DNA of 64,000 bases from CAVOGJ01 sp963695405 (GTDB lineage Bacteria > Planctomycetota > Planctomycetia > Pirellulales > Pirellulaceae), in NCBI GenBank assembly GCA_963695405.1, contig CAVOGJ010000003.1:1116001-1180000 (forward strand). The letters run 5' to 3'. The translations under genes and the position numbers were made by a program. Positions 18,927-28,141 of this stretch are shown here, piece by piece. Within the stretch, counting starts at the first letter, position 1, and every line of letters starts with the position of its first letter. The notes under the pieces were generated by a model. It worked only from the letters and a program-made list of their open reading frames with translations, searched no databases and was not told where the DNA came from.

Positions 18927-21900
18927 CTACGGCGCGTCCTGGGCACCGCCTAGCCCCTTCAAATAGGCCTCATACTGTTCGGCATACTCCGCCGGCGGCG
19001 GGCTGCGGGTCCCCGCATCGGTGACATTGTTGTTTGCATCAACACGCTTTCCCGCACCACGCAACTTGTCGCGGCCCGGATGCAATCCCAGGCTGCGGAG
19101 CGCCTCGTTCCAGGCACTCGGTTGCGCCACTTCCTCCTGGCCTGACGGCTTGGCTTCCCGCCGCAATTGGTCCCAGCGGGCCAGAAATTCTTCCATCTGT
19201 GCGGGCGTCCAGCCTAACCGGTCCAGCAATTCACGGTGGTCCTCTTGATCCTTCAAGTAATCCAAAACCATATCGGTCGCTTTCCGCGCATATTCGAGGT
19301 TGGGATCGGTCCCGCCGGGCTCGCTGCCCGTCTCGCCACTGCCTCGCTCACCGCGATCCTCGGCCGACTGGGCACCCTCGGCCGACTGGGGCCGTCCTGC
19401 TCCGCTGCCTGCCGGCGCACCACCACTCGGCGGGGACGACGGCTGACCGCCCTCCGCGCTTGGCGTGTTCTCGGATGAGGCCCCTTCTGGTGGCGACTCT
19501 CTCGACTCGTTAGACGACGAATCGGCTGCCGGTTTCGATTCGCTCCCCTTCCCCGACATCGACTCGCCAGGAGCCCCCTCGCCCGACTCCCCCTCACCCG
19601 ACTCCCCCTCACCCGACTCCCCCTCGCCCGACTCCCCCTCGCCCGACTCCCCCTCACCCGACTCCCCCTCACCCGACTCCCCCTGTCCCGACTCGCTTTG
19701 TCCCGACTCGCTTTGTCCCGACTCGCTTTGTCCCGACTCGCTTTGTCCCGACTCGCTTTGTCCCGACTCGCCTTGGTCCTCTCCCCTACCGCCCGACGGC
19801 TCTTCGCCCTCCGACCCGGCAGCCTTCTCGTCGCCCCCCGCTTCCTCACCCGCTGCCTCGGTGCCCTCTCTTCCCCCAGCGCCTTCTTCCCCGGCTGCTA
19901 ACGAATCGCCACCCGGCTCCGGCTCACGCCGGTCTCCTTGCTCACCTGCGGTCGGTTGTTCCGCAGGCGGCGTTTGTTCCGTCGGTTCCACCTCGTCGCT
20001 CGTGGTGTCGTCGGCCTGCCGGGCGGCGGACGATTTCGGATCCCCGGTCTCCTCGGAAGGGGCCGGTTGGGGAGTCCCATCTGGCCGCTCGCCGAACTTT
20101 TCTTTCATATGTTCGAGGATTCGATCGAATGCATCTGGGTCCTCACTACCGTCGCTGGCCAGCGGTTCCTGCGACTCCCCGTCGGCCTCGGACTCTCCCG
20201 TTGCTCCATCTCCCGTTGCACCACCTTCCGCACGTCCGTCTGCCGGGCGATTATCGCCCGCTGTCTTTCCGTCGGGGCCGATTTCGTTTGTGGACGATCC
20301 CTCGCCCGCGTCACCGCTTTCATCGGCTTCCTGCGGTGGCTCGCCGGCCTGCGACGACTGGCCGCCCGGCTGGCCCCCGCCCGTGTTCTTCCCGTTGGCC
20401 TGCTCGCCAGCGGGTTGCCCATCGTTCGCGTCCTGGCCGTCGCCTGGTTCTTCGCCTCGGTCGGCGCTCTCAGCGCCGCCTTGGTTTCCAGGGCCACCTT
20501 CTTTATCCCCGCTTTCCGTCTCCTCCGTTCCCGGTGGCGCTGGCCCCTCTGGACCTGTTTCGCCCGTCTCTGGCGAGCCACTCGGGTCGCCTGCGCCGGT
20601 TTCCTCGCTCCCTGCATCGCCTCCCTGGTCAGAGGCCTGCGAGGCATCGTCGCTCATCTCGCTTGTTGATTCGCCGCCTGTATCTTGCGGTTCGCCCTCC
20701 CCGTCACCCGCCTCATTGCCCTCGCCCGTCGTCCCCTGCTGCCTTGTCGACTCGTCTCCGTTGGCGTTCTCCGCGGCTTGGTCACCGGACGAATCCTCGC
20801 TATCGTCACCTGTGTCTCCTGGCGGTTCATCGGGGGAGAGGCCGGGCTGTTTCGCCGACGAGCCTCCGGGTGCATCCCTGGCGACGACTTGTACCGCATG
20901 CCACGGCGTAATGGCCGAATTGGCGGCGGCAGCGCTATCGAGGGCATCGCGGCGAGTGTCTTTTGCCTGGCCACGGTAGAGTACGACGTCCCCCACCTTG
21001 AGACCCAGCGCCTGGGGACGAAACACGTACTCCAGACGTCGAGCGCCCTGGGCGGGCGCGTCGGTCAGTAGGGGTTCGTCGAGCAATTTGGTGTTATTCA
21101 CGACGGCTTGGAGACGAACGTCGGCGAGCCCGTAATCGGGGTCGAGCGCCCGCAGCTGAATCAACTGTCGCGCGTCGATCGGCACACGGACCCTCAGCCG
21201 GTCGGGCATCAGGATATCCACGAGTGGCGGCAGGTCGGGCATCACCACAATCGGATACGGTACGCATTCCTCGTTCGTTTGGCCGTCTTGAGAAGTAAAC
21301 CGCAGTTGATACGCCTGATGCAGCGGAGTTTTTCGATCTTCCTTCAACTCAAGCACAAACGTGGCCGTGGCCGTCCGTCCCTCATGTTTCATGGTCCGCC
21401 GCGTGTCGGCCAAGGGCCGATCGTTACCTGCCAGGTCAGGATCAAATTCAATCCGCGCATGGCGGATATCTTGATTCGCGCGGGCGACGACGGTGACCCT
21501 CGTACCCTCCACGCCGCGGATATCGCCACCGTCGCGGGTCGTCTCGGCGGCCAGTCCGGTGTAGGCGGGTGGCTCGTAGCGTATTTCTTCCACGAAGATG
21601 GTTGGCGACGGCGAGACACGAATGCGAAATGGACCGGCCACCGCATCCCCCGAAACAATTCGATAGTCGATATCTCGCTCTATCCCCTGCGAACCCTCTG
21701 GCAAACTTCCCGTGTGCCGCAAGCCCGACTCGTCGAGAAACATGGGGAGCCGCCGATCGGAAAACTGTCCATCCGGTGTGGAATAAATCAGCCACACGTC
21801 CGCCGGGTCATCCGGACGATCGACAACGGCTGAGACAGCCACATGCCGTCCGGCATAGACCGAAACATCTCCCGGTTTGACATCACCAATTTGCACGCGT

Positions 21901-22508
21901 GTGGGTCGCGCAATATCACCAAGCGGTCGAAAAATCCGAGCCAGGGTCTGAAACGGACTCTTTGGCGACATGAACGTGTAACCGGCAAATACGCAGAGCG
22001 TCAGCAATAAAGCCAGACAGACGCGAATGAGCGGCGTCTGGTCGACGGCCGATTCCAATTCGACTTGTGAGAGTCGCTGTGCCGCTTGCTGCTCGACTTC
22101 GCGGTACACAACTTCTCGCAAATGATCTCGCTTTGGCCGCAGCATCACGAAATTGATCAGACTACTCTTCAACGCTGGCTCGCTCCGTTCCGCCAGTACC
22201 GCGGCATAAGCCGGGTTGATCGACCGCAACATCTCAGGCACGACGCGGCGAACGAGAAAGTAGGCAACGACCCCGATCAGTGCGGCCAGTCCCGCACATC
22301 TTCCCCACAGACCAAGGTCGCCCACCCAATGGTCAAAAAGCACCAACAACATTAACAGCCCCAGACAGGCCGCGGCCAGCGTCATCAAATGGCGAGCAAT
22401 GTCGGAGAGTTTCACGTGCGAGCGGATGCGAGCCAATTCGCGATCGACGAAATCATCGTACTTGATGACTCGATCTGTTCTGCTGCCTTGCTTGGTGGTG
22501 GTCGACAT
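18927..22508 (-). CDS. Large DUF4175-like membrane protein with acidic low-complexity region
   Basis: An 1193-residue protein. Three TM helices lie near residues 40-60, 68-88 and 160-180, then an extracytoplasmic region with beta-rich domains resembling DUF4175 proteins (IFVEEIRYEPPAYTGL; PPLVDILMPDRLRVRVPIDA; LDPDYGLADVRLQAVV). From about residue 550 to 1060 the chain is dominated by Gly, Glu, Ser, Asp and Pro, including a pentapeptide tandem repeat. The C terminus is ordered again (ATDMVLDYLKDQEDHRELLDRLGWTPAQMEEFLARWDQLRRE), a segment often seen at the end of this family in planctomycetes. ATG 22508 was chosen; the frame runs back to 22556. The role is unknown. Antisense frames of over 200 residues here are by-products of its composition. 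Confidence 0.8.
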   Translation of the reverse strand: MSTTTKQGSRTDRVIKYDDFVDRELARIRSHVKLSDIARHLMTLAAACLGLLMLLVLFDHWVGDLGLWGRCAGLAALIGVVAYFLVRRVVPEMLRSINPAYAAVLAERSEPALKSSLINFVMLRPKRDHLREVVYREVEQQAAQRLSQVELESAVDQTPLIRVCLALLLTLCVFAGYTFMSPKSPFQTLARIFRPLGDIARPTRVQIGDVKPGDVSVYAGRHVAVSAVVDRPDDPADVWLIYSTPDGQFSDRRLPMFLDESGLRHTGSLPEGSQGIERDIDYRIVSGDAVAGPFRIRVSPSPTIFVEEIRYEPPAYTGLAAETTRDGGDIRGVEGTRVTVVARANQDIRHARIEFDPDLAGNDRPLADTRRTMKHEGRTATATFVLELKEDRKTPLHQAYQLRFTSQDGQTNEECVPYPIVVMPDLPPLVDILMPDRLRVRVPIDARQLIQLRALDPDYGLADVRLQAVVNNTKLLDEPLLTDAPAQGARRLEYVFRPQALGLKVGDVVLYRGQAKDTRRDALDSAAAANSAITPWHAVQVVARDAPGGSSAKQPGLSPDEPPGDTGDDSEDSSGDQAAENANGDESTRQQGTTGEGNEAGDGEGEPQDTGGESTSEMSDDASQASDQGGDAGSEETGAGDPSGSPETGETGPEGPAPPGTEETESGDKEGGPGNQGGAESADRGEEPGDGQDANDGQPAGEQANGKNTGGGQPGGQSSQAGEPPQEADESGDAGEGSSTNEIGPDGKTAGDNRPADGRAEGGATGDGATGESEADGESQEPLASDGSEDPDAFDRILEHMKEKFGERPDGTPQPAPSEETGDPKSSAARQADDTTSDEVEPTEQTPPAEQPTAGEQGDRREPEPGGDSLAAGEEGAGGREGTEAAGEEAGGDEKAAGSEGEEPSGGRGEDQGESGQSESGQSESGQSESGQSESGQSESGQGESGEGESGEGESGEGESGEGESGEGESGEGESGEGAPGESMSGKGSESKPAADSSSNESRESPPEGASSENTPSAEGGQPSSPPSGGAPAGSGAGRPQSAEGAQSAEDRGERGSGETGSEPGGTDPNLEYARKATDMVLDYLKDQEDHRELLDRLGWTPAQMEEFLARWDQLRREAKPSGQEEVAQPSAWNEALRSLGLHPGRDKLRGAGKRVDANNNVTDAGTRSPPPAEYAEQYEAYLKGLGGAQDAP
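19582..19776 (-). repeat. 15-bp coding minisatellite, 13 units
   Basis: Thirteen consecutive 15-bp units inside the DUF4175-like gene, in two variants: CCCGACTCCCCCTCA-type (encoding GEGES) at the low-coordinate side and CCCGACTCGCTTTGT-type (encoding GQSES) at the other. The blocks are homogeneous, which implies recent expansion. Copy number changes would keep the frame. Confidence 0.9.
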
Positions 22509-22765
22509 CAGGGTTCCCGTACTACATGCGGACGACGATCGTCTGTTCGCCGCCAAGTCTCCTATTATAGGTGCCGACCGGCGTCATAGGGAAACACTTG
22601 CCACCTAGCCCCAATCGCCGCCCGTGGCCAGCCACGTGGGCGGGACGTCGCCCGGGAGCAACCGTTGGGCTCACGAACGGTCAACGGAGCCGAGACAGCG
22701 CCGCTGCAGCCTCGAGAGAAGTGGCTGAAAAGATGAAATCTTTTCGGAGGACATCCGGTGGGACT

Positions 22766-22787
22766 CGGCGGCGGTAGTCCGCCGCCG
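22766..22787 (-). terminator. Perfect 9-bp GC hairpin just after the icd stop codon
   Basis: CGGCGGCGG and CCGCCGCCG form a perfect 9-bp stem with a TAGT loop, three bases beyond the icd stop. No T-run follows on the minus strand, so it may stabilise the mRNA 3' end rather than terminate alone. Confidence 0.45.
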
Positions 22788-22790
22788 CGG

Positions 22791-24005
22791 CTATCTCATC
22801 CGTTGCTGCAGTCCTTCGTCCAACTTCGCCAGAAACTCATTGGTGGTCAGGTATTTCTGATCTCGACTGATGAGCAGCGCCAAGTCTTTGGTCATGAAGC
22901 CCGCTTCGACCGTTTCAATGCACACCTGCTCGAGGGCATCGGCAAACTCGGCGACCGCTGGCGTGTCGTCAAATTGCCCGCGGTATTTCAAACCTCGCGT
23001 CCACGCGAAGATCGACGCAATCGGATTCGTGGAGGTTTCCTTCCCCTGCTGGTGCTGGCGATAGTGTCGTGTAACCGTGCCGTGAGCCGCCTCGGCCTCA
23101 ATGGTCTTCCCGTCAGGAGTCATCAGTACGGATGTCATTAACCCCAACGAACCAAATCCTTGCGCCACCGTATCGGACTGTACATCCCCGTCGTAGTTCT
23201 TGCAGGCCCAAACGAACCCACCTGACCATTTCATGACACAAGCCACCATATCGTCGATCAGACGATGCTCATAAGTCAGTCCGGCGGCCGCGAATTTTCG
23301 CGCAAACTCCTTATCGAAGACCTCCTGAAATAAGTCTTTGAAGCGACCATCATACGCCTTGAGGATTGTATTCTTCGTCGACATGTAGAGGGGCCAGCCA
23401 CGCTGCAGGGCATAATTCATGCAAGCGCGGGCGAATCCTCGAATCGAATCATCGAGGTTGTACATTCCCATGGCGATACCGGACGAGGGAAAGTCGAACA
23501 ATTCATGTTCGGTGGCGGGCCCCCCATCGGCCGGTTGAAACTTGATGGTCACCTTCCCCGCAGCAGGCACCAGAAAATCACAGGCGCGATACTGGTCGCC
23601 GTAGGCATGGCGACCGATCACGATGGGCTCGGTCCAGCCCGGTACGAGGCGAGGCACGTTGCGGCACAAGATCGGCTCGCGAAAAACCGTGCCTCCCAGA
23701 ATGTTTCGGATGGTCCCATTCGGAGACTTCCACATCGACTTCAAGCCGAACTCATCGACCCGCGCTTCGTCAGGTGTGATTGTCGCGCACTTAACACCCA
23801 CGCCATGCTTCTTGATCGCATCAGCCGCTTCCACCGTGATTCGATCGTCGGTTGCATCGCGTGACTGAATGCTTAAATCGTAATACAGCAGATTTACATC
23901 CAGGTACGGCAGGATCAGGCGGTCCTTGATGAATTGCCAGATGATCCGCGTCATCTCGTCCCCGTCGAGTTCGACGATTGGATTGATGACCTTGATTTTT
24001 GACAT
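22791..24005 (-). CDS. icd: NADP-dependent isocitrate dehydrogenase (eukaryote-like homodimeric type)
   Basis: A 404-residue enzyme converting isocitrate to 2-oxoglutarate in the TCA cycle. It opens with IKVINPIVELDGDEMTRIIW, typical of the IDH1/IDH2-like subfamily rather than the E. coli type. Further blocks are WKSPNGTIRNILGGTVFREPI (substrate loop), the active-site segment MYNLDDSIRGFARACMNYAL, NYDGDVQSDTVAQGFGSLGLM and the NADP-binding GTVTRHYRQHQQGKETSTNPIASIFAW. The second ATG of ATGATG (24005) is better spaced from AGGAG than the first (24008). A strong hairpin follows the stop. Confidence 0.96.
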   Translation of the reverse strand: MSKIKVINPIVELDGDEMTRIIWQFIKDRLILPYLDVNLLYYDLSIQSRDATDDRITVEAADAIKKHGVGVKCATITPDEARVDEFGLKSMWKSPNGTIRNILGGTVFREPILCRNVPRLVPGWTEPIVIGRHAYGDQYRACDFLVPAAGKVTIKFQPADGGPATEHELFDFPSSGIAMGMYNLDDSIRGFARACMNYALQRGWPLYMSTKNTILKAYDGRFKDLFQEVFDKEFARKFAAAGLTYEHRLIDDMVACVMKWSGGFVWACKNYDGDVQSDTVAQGFGSLGLMTSVLMTPDGKTIEAEAAHGTVTRHYRQHQQGKETSTNPIASIFAWTRGLKYRGQFDDTPAVAEFADALEQVCIETVEAGFMTKDLALLISRDQKYLTTNEFLAKLDEGLQQRMR

Positions 24006-24210
24006 CATGGACTCCTGGATTTGAAGCAGTCGATGGGGGTGCGGGAGGCACTCGGGCGTTGATCAGTGCCCACGGCTCGGTCGGGAGCCTGATAGGGAGG
24101 CCGCGCGGGAGGAACGGGACCGTACCAGATCGATTTCTGACCGTCAACGTCCGGGGCCACACAACCGACCGTGCCCCAAAACGCTGCTACAGAGGCCGCC
24201 AGCGACTCAG

Positions 24211-25344
24211 GTGCCACGACCAAAAACTCGACTTGCCACCTCCCGAGGGTTGTTTCATAACTGGTGTGTGCCCAGTCCCCACGACTTTTACGAAATCGTC
24301 AGCGGCCGCCGTCGCGGTCCCGCCGCGACCTTAACTCGGTGGGGATTGCGTGCCGCAGAAGTCCCCTACACCTGGGCGATTGACTATCGTAATCGTCGCT
24401 TTGACCAGGGCCACGCCACCGCCCATCGCGTGGCGGCACCCGTGGTCTGCGTGGGAAATCTCACGATGGGTGGCACCGGCAAGTCCCCTTTCGTCGTCTG
24501 GATCGCAAGACGGTTTCGCGATCGTGGCGTCCGCGTTGTCATCGTCAGCCGCGGTTACGGTGCCTCACCGGCTGGCCAGAATGACGAAGCCCGCGAGATG
24601 GCTCGACAACTGGGCAACGTGCCCCATATTCAAGCGGCCGATCGAGTCGCAGCGGCAAGGGCGGCCATTACGGACTACCAGGCCGAACTGATTCTACTCG
24701 ATGACGGCTTCCAGCATCGACGACTGCACCGTGACCTCGACATTGTGCTCATCGACGCCCTCCAGCCACTCGGACATGGCCATGTTTTTCCGCGCGGCAG
24801 CCTGCGAGAACCTTTTTCGGAAATCCGACGTGCCGATGTGGCGGTCCTCACTCGATCCGACATGATCTCCGCCGAAGAACAGACATCCGTTTGGAATCAT
24901 GTCTATCGCTACGCACCCCAAATCATCTCTGCGCGTGCGCATCACGCACCGGTGGAGCTTGTGGCGACCGACGGCACGATAACAGGCTTGTCCGCCTTGC
25001 AAGGCGAACGCGTCTTTGCCTTTTGCGGTCTTGGCAATCCGGCCGGTTTCCGTCAGACACTCGAACGGCTCGAGGCCCCACTGGTTGGCTTTCGCGACTT
25101 TCCTGATCACCACATCTACACCGCCCGCGATCTGCAAGCGCTGGACAGGGCGGCCAAGGCAGCGGACGCAACCCTGTTGGTTTGCACTACGAAGGACCTG
25201 GTGAAAATGGGTCGGCATGAAATCGCCACGCACGGGCGTTCCTGGCGAATCAAGGCCTTGGCGATCGAGATGCGTTTGTCAGGTCACGAAGCGCTCGAAG
25301 CACGGCTCGATGCCCTGCTGGCCCAAACGTCCACCAGCGAATGA
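24211..25344 (+). CDS. lpxK: Tetraacyldisaccharide 4'-kinase LpxK
   Basis: The enzyme phosphorylates the 4' position of the lipid A disaccharide at the inner membrane. Diagnostic segments are the membrane-associated N-terminal helix region (LTRWGLRAAEVPYTWAIDYRNRRFD), the P-loop VGNLTMGGTGKSPFVVWIA, the VSRGYGA motif, LLDDGFQHRRLHRDLDIVLID and FPRGSLREP. Its presence implies lipid A-type lipopolysaccharide, consistent with many planctomycetes. The start is uncertain: ATG 24211 is given, but GTG 24268 (VPSPHDFYEIVSGRR) gives a more typical N terminus. The gene lies in divergent orientation to icd. Confidence 0.92.
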   Translation: MPRPKTRLATSRGLFHNWCVPSPHDFYEIVSGRRRGPAATLTRWGLRAAEVPYTWAIDYRNRRFDQGHATAHRVAAPVVCVGNLTMGGTGKSPFVVWIARRFRDRGVRVVIVSRGYGASPAGQNDEAREMARQLGNVPHIQAADRVAAARAAITDYQAELILLDDGFQHRRLHRDLDIVLIDALQPLGHGHVFPRGSLREPFSEIRRADVAVLTRSDMISAEEQTSVWNHVYRYAPQIISARAHHAPVELVATDGTITGLSALQGERVFAFCGLGNPAGFRQTLERLEAPLVGFRDFPDHHIYTARDLQALDRAAKAADATLLVCTTKDLVKMGRHEIATHGRSWRIKALAIEMRLSGHEALEARLDALLAQTSTSE

Positions 25345-25362
25345 CGACCGAGCACGGACCGT

Positions 25363-25418
25363 GGCGACTAGGCCACTAGGCCACTGGGCTACTGGGCCAC
25401 TGGGCCACTAGGCCACTT
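25363..25418. repeat. 8-bp tandem repeat, seven units, spanning a stop codon
   Basis: Seven units of GGCCACTR or close variants (first GGCGACTA, last GGCCACTT) fill the gap after lpxK and run into the BON gene. The minus-strand TAG that ends the BON gene (25408-25410) lies within the repeat. Confidence 0.88.
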
Positions 25419-25623
25419 CGACCGAATTGACGACGCGGCAGCCCTCCGCCGCAGCACGGACAATTTCCTGGGCTTGCTGTTTTTGATAAAAAGTCGACAC
25501 GCGGCCGGAGATCAATAACCCGTCCCCTGTCTCCTCCACCCGCAGCTTCCGCAGGCCATAGATTGGACAGAGCCGAAGGGCCTGCTGAGCTCGCAGCAGC
25601 TCCTCGCTCAACTTGACATCCAT
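25408..25623 (-). CDS. Small BON-domain protein
   Basis: A 71-residue protein covering a single BON domain (GLRKLRVEETGDGLLISGRVSTFYQKQQAQEIVRAAAEGCRVVNSVEV). BON domains bind membranes or lipids, or mediate oligomer contacts. No signal peptide is seen. ATG 25623 is preceded by GGAAGGAA; the frame continues upstream to 25662. The last codons and the stop lie in an 8-bp tandem repeat, so the C terminus could vary between strains. Confidence 0.8.
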   Translation of the reverse strand: MDVKLSEELLRAQQALRLCPIYGLRKLRVEETGDGLLISGRVSTFYQKQQAQEIVRAAAEGCRVVNSVEVA

Positions 25624-25816
25624 CGATTTCCTTCCATGAAGCCCCGGCATGGGCCTTGGCACGAGGTCAGTTCGTGAACTTTAGAAGTGATGCTGAGCGT
25701 GCGACGCGTCCATTCATCGACACCGACTCCCGTTCCACAGGCTCCGCAGCACCTACCCATTTATTACGCAACTTCGCGGGGTGGTCAAGTCAAGTGGCGG
25801 CTGATCACGCTTAGCC

Positions 25817-26488
25817 TTAACACTTCAGGCGTCCTGCTTGCTCGAGATAATCCACAACCAGAGCCGCCAGGTCCGCAGCACTCGTCTCACCAGCCGCCAA
25901 CGTCAGCTCAGGGCGCGCGGGCGCTTCATAGGGGTCATCGATGCCGGTAAAGTTGTTGATTTTTCCAGCCCGCGCAAGCTTGTAGAGCCCCTTCGGGTCG
26001 CGCGCTTCGCAAATCTCGAGCGGAGTATCGACGAAGACTTCGATAAAATCTCCAGCTTCCCCTGATTCCTCCACGATCTCCCGTACGCGGTCGCGATCGC
26101 GTCGATAGGGACTTACGAAAGCGGTGAGGGTCACGATACCTGCCGAGCAAAATAGCTGGGCTACGGAACCAATCCGCCGAATGTTCTCCTCGCGATCCAG
26201 TGGAGAAAATCCAAGTCCGAAACGCTGGGACAACGCTTCGTCGTGGCGAGATTTCAGGATCTCAGGCGAGGCGTTCAGCCCGTGACGAACGTTGTCACCA
26301 TCCAGTAAGTAGCTGTGAACGCCGCGCTCGTGCAACAGATGGTCCACGGCATTCGCGACCGTGCTCTTGCCCGAACCGCTCAGTCCGGTGAACCAGACCA
26401 CCGTGCCCCGATGTCCGTTCAACCGCTCGCGGGCCGCACGATCAATCGCGTGTTCGTGCCAAGTGATCTTCACCTCGCGCTCGTTCAT
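25817..26488 (-). CDS. cysC: Adenylyl-sulfate kinase CysC
   Basis: A 223-residue APS kinase, which makes PAPS from APS and ATP for sulfate assimilation or sulfonation. The P-loop is GLSGSGKST (35-43). Conserved blocks are YLLDGDNVRHGLN, FSPLDREENIRRIG, TLTAFVSPYRRDRDRVRE, FIEVFVDTPLEICEARDPKGLYKLARAGKI and FTGIDDPYEAP. It is a stand-alone kinase, not fused to sulfurylase. GAGGAG precedes the ATG. No other cys genes are in the window; a secreted sulfatase is encoded at 37399-39027. Confidence 0.95.
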   Translation of the reverse strand: MNEREVKITWHEHAIDRAARERLNGHRGTVVWFTGLSGSGKSTVANAVDHLLHERGVHSYLLDGDNVRHGLNASPEILKSRHDEALSQRFGLGFSPLDREENIRRIGSVAQLFCSAGIVTLTAFVSPYRRDRDRVREIVEESGEAGDFIEVFVDTPLEICEARDPKGLYKLARAGKINNFTGIDDPYEAPARPELTLAAGETSAADLAALVVDYLEQAGRLKC

Positions 26489-26556
26489 CGTGCTCCTCGC
26501 ATCTATTCATCGTCGACAATCCTCCCCAGATCGGCCGTTTGGGCCGACGGCGGCCG

Positions 26557-27633
26557 TCACGTTTGTATCCCGGCGAACTCGCACAGGTTGGCAGCGGCCA
26601 CCGGCTGTGGGCAACTCCAAACCAAAAAGAAGAGCGACTCACGACACCAGCGACCTGCCGGGTGACCCGCAACATATCCGGCTCCCTTCGCAGCGACGAG
26701 ACCGGCTTGCGTGGCCCGTAACACCAGACTGTTGCTCTGGGCCCGCAGGCGGCCTGCAGCTTCCGCATCACACGCGCCGTGTGCGAGGGCCAGCAACAAC
26801 TCGCGTGACGCTTGCCATTCGGCATCCAATTGGTCGGCCGCCGCCCGCAGCTCGGCTCGCTGTTCGGCTTCGGCCTGTACGAACTCGACCGCGGCCCGCG
26901 CCAAACCGAGCGCCAGTGTGGAAGTTTGCAAACCACCGGTCGTCGCACCCGCACCATGACGCATCACGTGTTCGACAGGTCCGGCCACGATCGAGTCACG
27001 ATCCACCAATACGTTCTCAAAACGGACGGCGCCAGTCTGACTCGCGGAAAGGGCCGTCAGTTCAGCCGGCGGCTCGACGAAGACGCCCGGGGCATCGGTC
27101 GGTACGATGGCGAGAAGTTGGCGGCCATCGGCCAAGGCAGCGCCTGTGAGCACATAGTCGACTTGCGCGGCACCTGTGACCCACGGACTGATACCGTCTA
27201 GGCGAACCGACGATTCGCCATCCATTCCAAATTCCGCCATCAAGACAGGCTTCTGCAGGTGCTGACGACTGGTCGTCAGGTGAGAAATGCCTACGGTCGC
27301 CAGGGCTTCCCCCCGAAGCAAGCATGGCAGGAGCTGTTGTCGTAAGACTTCGCCGTCGCCCGCCACGATGCGTCGCAAGGCCCCGGTCAATTGCGTGAGC
27401 ACGAACGTCGTGGTCAGACAAGCTTGGCTCATCCGCAGGTAGGCCGTGATCAAATCCACGTCGTCCCAACCCTGGCCGCCCCATTCCTGAGGTACAAACC
27501 ATTCGAACACGCCAACTTCGGCACAGGCGGCTAGTTGCTCCCGAGGCCAGGCCCCCGGCCCGCTCAGACGATTGGCCGCCGCGGACAATTCGCGACCTAG
27601 CCGCTCGAGTGCGTCCTCCTGAAGACGTTCCAT
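26557..27633 (-). CDS. Acyl-CoA dehydrogenase family protein
   Basis: A 358-residue flavoprotein-like sequence with the acyl-CoA dehydrogenase layout: an N-terminal helical domain (AACAEVGVFEWFVPQEWGGQGWD), a central beta domain (VRLDGISPWVTGAAQVDYVLTGA; AVRFENVLVDRDSIV) and a C-terminal helical domain. The usual TEP-type flavin segment is diverged (TVGISHLTTSR), and the expected catalytic Glu region is not clear, so activity and substrate are uncertain. ATG 27633 follows an AGGGAA. It is upstream of and co-oriented with cysC. Confidence 0.8.
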   Translation of the reverse strand: MERLQEDALERLGRELSAAANRLSGPGAWPREQLAACAEVGVFEWFVPQEWGGQGWDDVDLITAYLRMSQACLTTTFVLTQLTGALRRIVAGDGEVLRQQLLPCLLRGEALATVGISHLTTSRQHLQKPVLMAEFGMDGESSVRLDGISPWVTGAAQVDYVLTGAALADGRQLLAIVPTDAPGVFVEPPAELTALSASQTGAVRFENVLVDRDSIVAGPVEHVMRHGAGATTGGLQTSTLALGLARAAVEFVQAEAEQRAELRAAADQLDAEWQASRELLLALAHGACDAEAAGRLRAQSNSLVLRATQAGLVAAKGAGYVAGHPAGRWCRESLFFLVWSCPQPVAAANLCEFAGIQT

Positions 27634-28141
27634 GAGTCTCGATTCCCTTTCCGATTGTTTGGGGCCCGCCACAGCGCCGACTTACCCCTCGTCCAGCCTG
27701 GCCCCGACAAACTAGGGACTTGAGCCGTTTCGGGCAATTTCGATCCGGCCTCCGCCGCCCCTTTTGTCGGCATCCAAGGCCCACGTTACGCTATATGATA
27801 CCGCTCCGCGGGTCTTCGGGCAGCACTTTCTCCGGTCGGCACGTCGAGTTCGTTGAGCTAGGTTGGGCCGCGCAAAAGCATTACAATGCCGCGCCGAAAG
27901 CGTTACAATTCGCGTTTCCTGACACCTACCTACCTAGGATAACTATATCTTCTGCAGCGATCGGGGTCCCCGCAAACATCGCGCCCCGAGAAGAGGAAGG
28001 GCCGCCGGCCAACGTTCGCCAACACGACGTGCATTTCGTCAGCCGAAATGCGAAATCCCGAGCCAGACACCCGTCGCGTACGGCAGATCACGAACGACAT
28101 AGAATCAGACGAAAACGTACTAATTGAGAAAAAGGTAAAGC
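27634..28141. other. Divergent intergenic region upstream of glgP
   Basis: No gene is supported over about 500 bp. It holds a direct repeat around AAAGCRTTACAAT at about 27875-27910 and a candidate promoter. The acyl-CoA dehydrogenase gene leaves it in the opposite direction. Confidence 0.4.
27881..27909 (+). promoter_or_regulatory. Candidate sigma-70 promoter for glgP
   Basis: TTACAA at 27881-27886 and TACAAT at 27904-27909 are separated by 17 bp. The -10 matches five of six consensus bases; the -35 is weak. It would leave a leader of over 200 bases. Confidence 0.3.

Noticed and set aside
19465..20979. 504-codon plus-strand ORF, Ser/Pro/Asp-rich
   Set aside because: It is antisense to the low-complexity, stop-poor part of the DUF4175-like gene; composition explains it.
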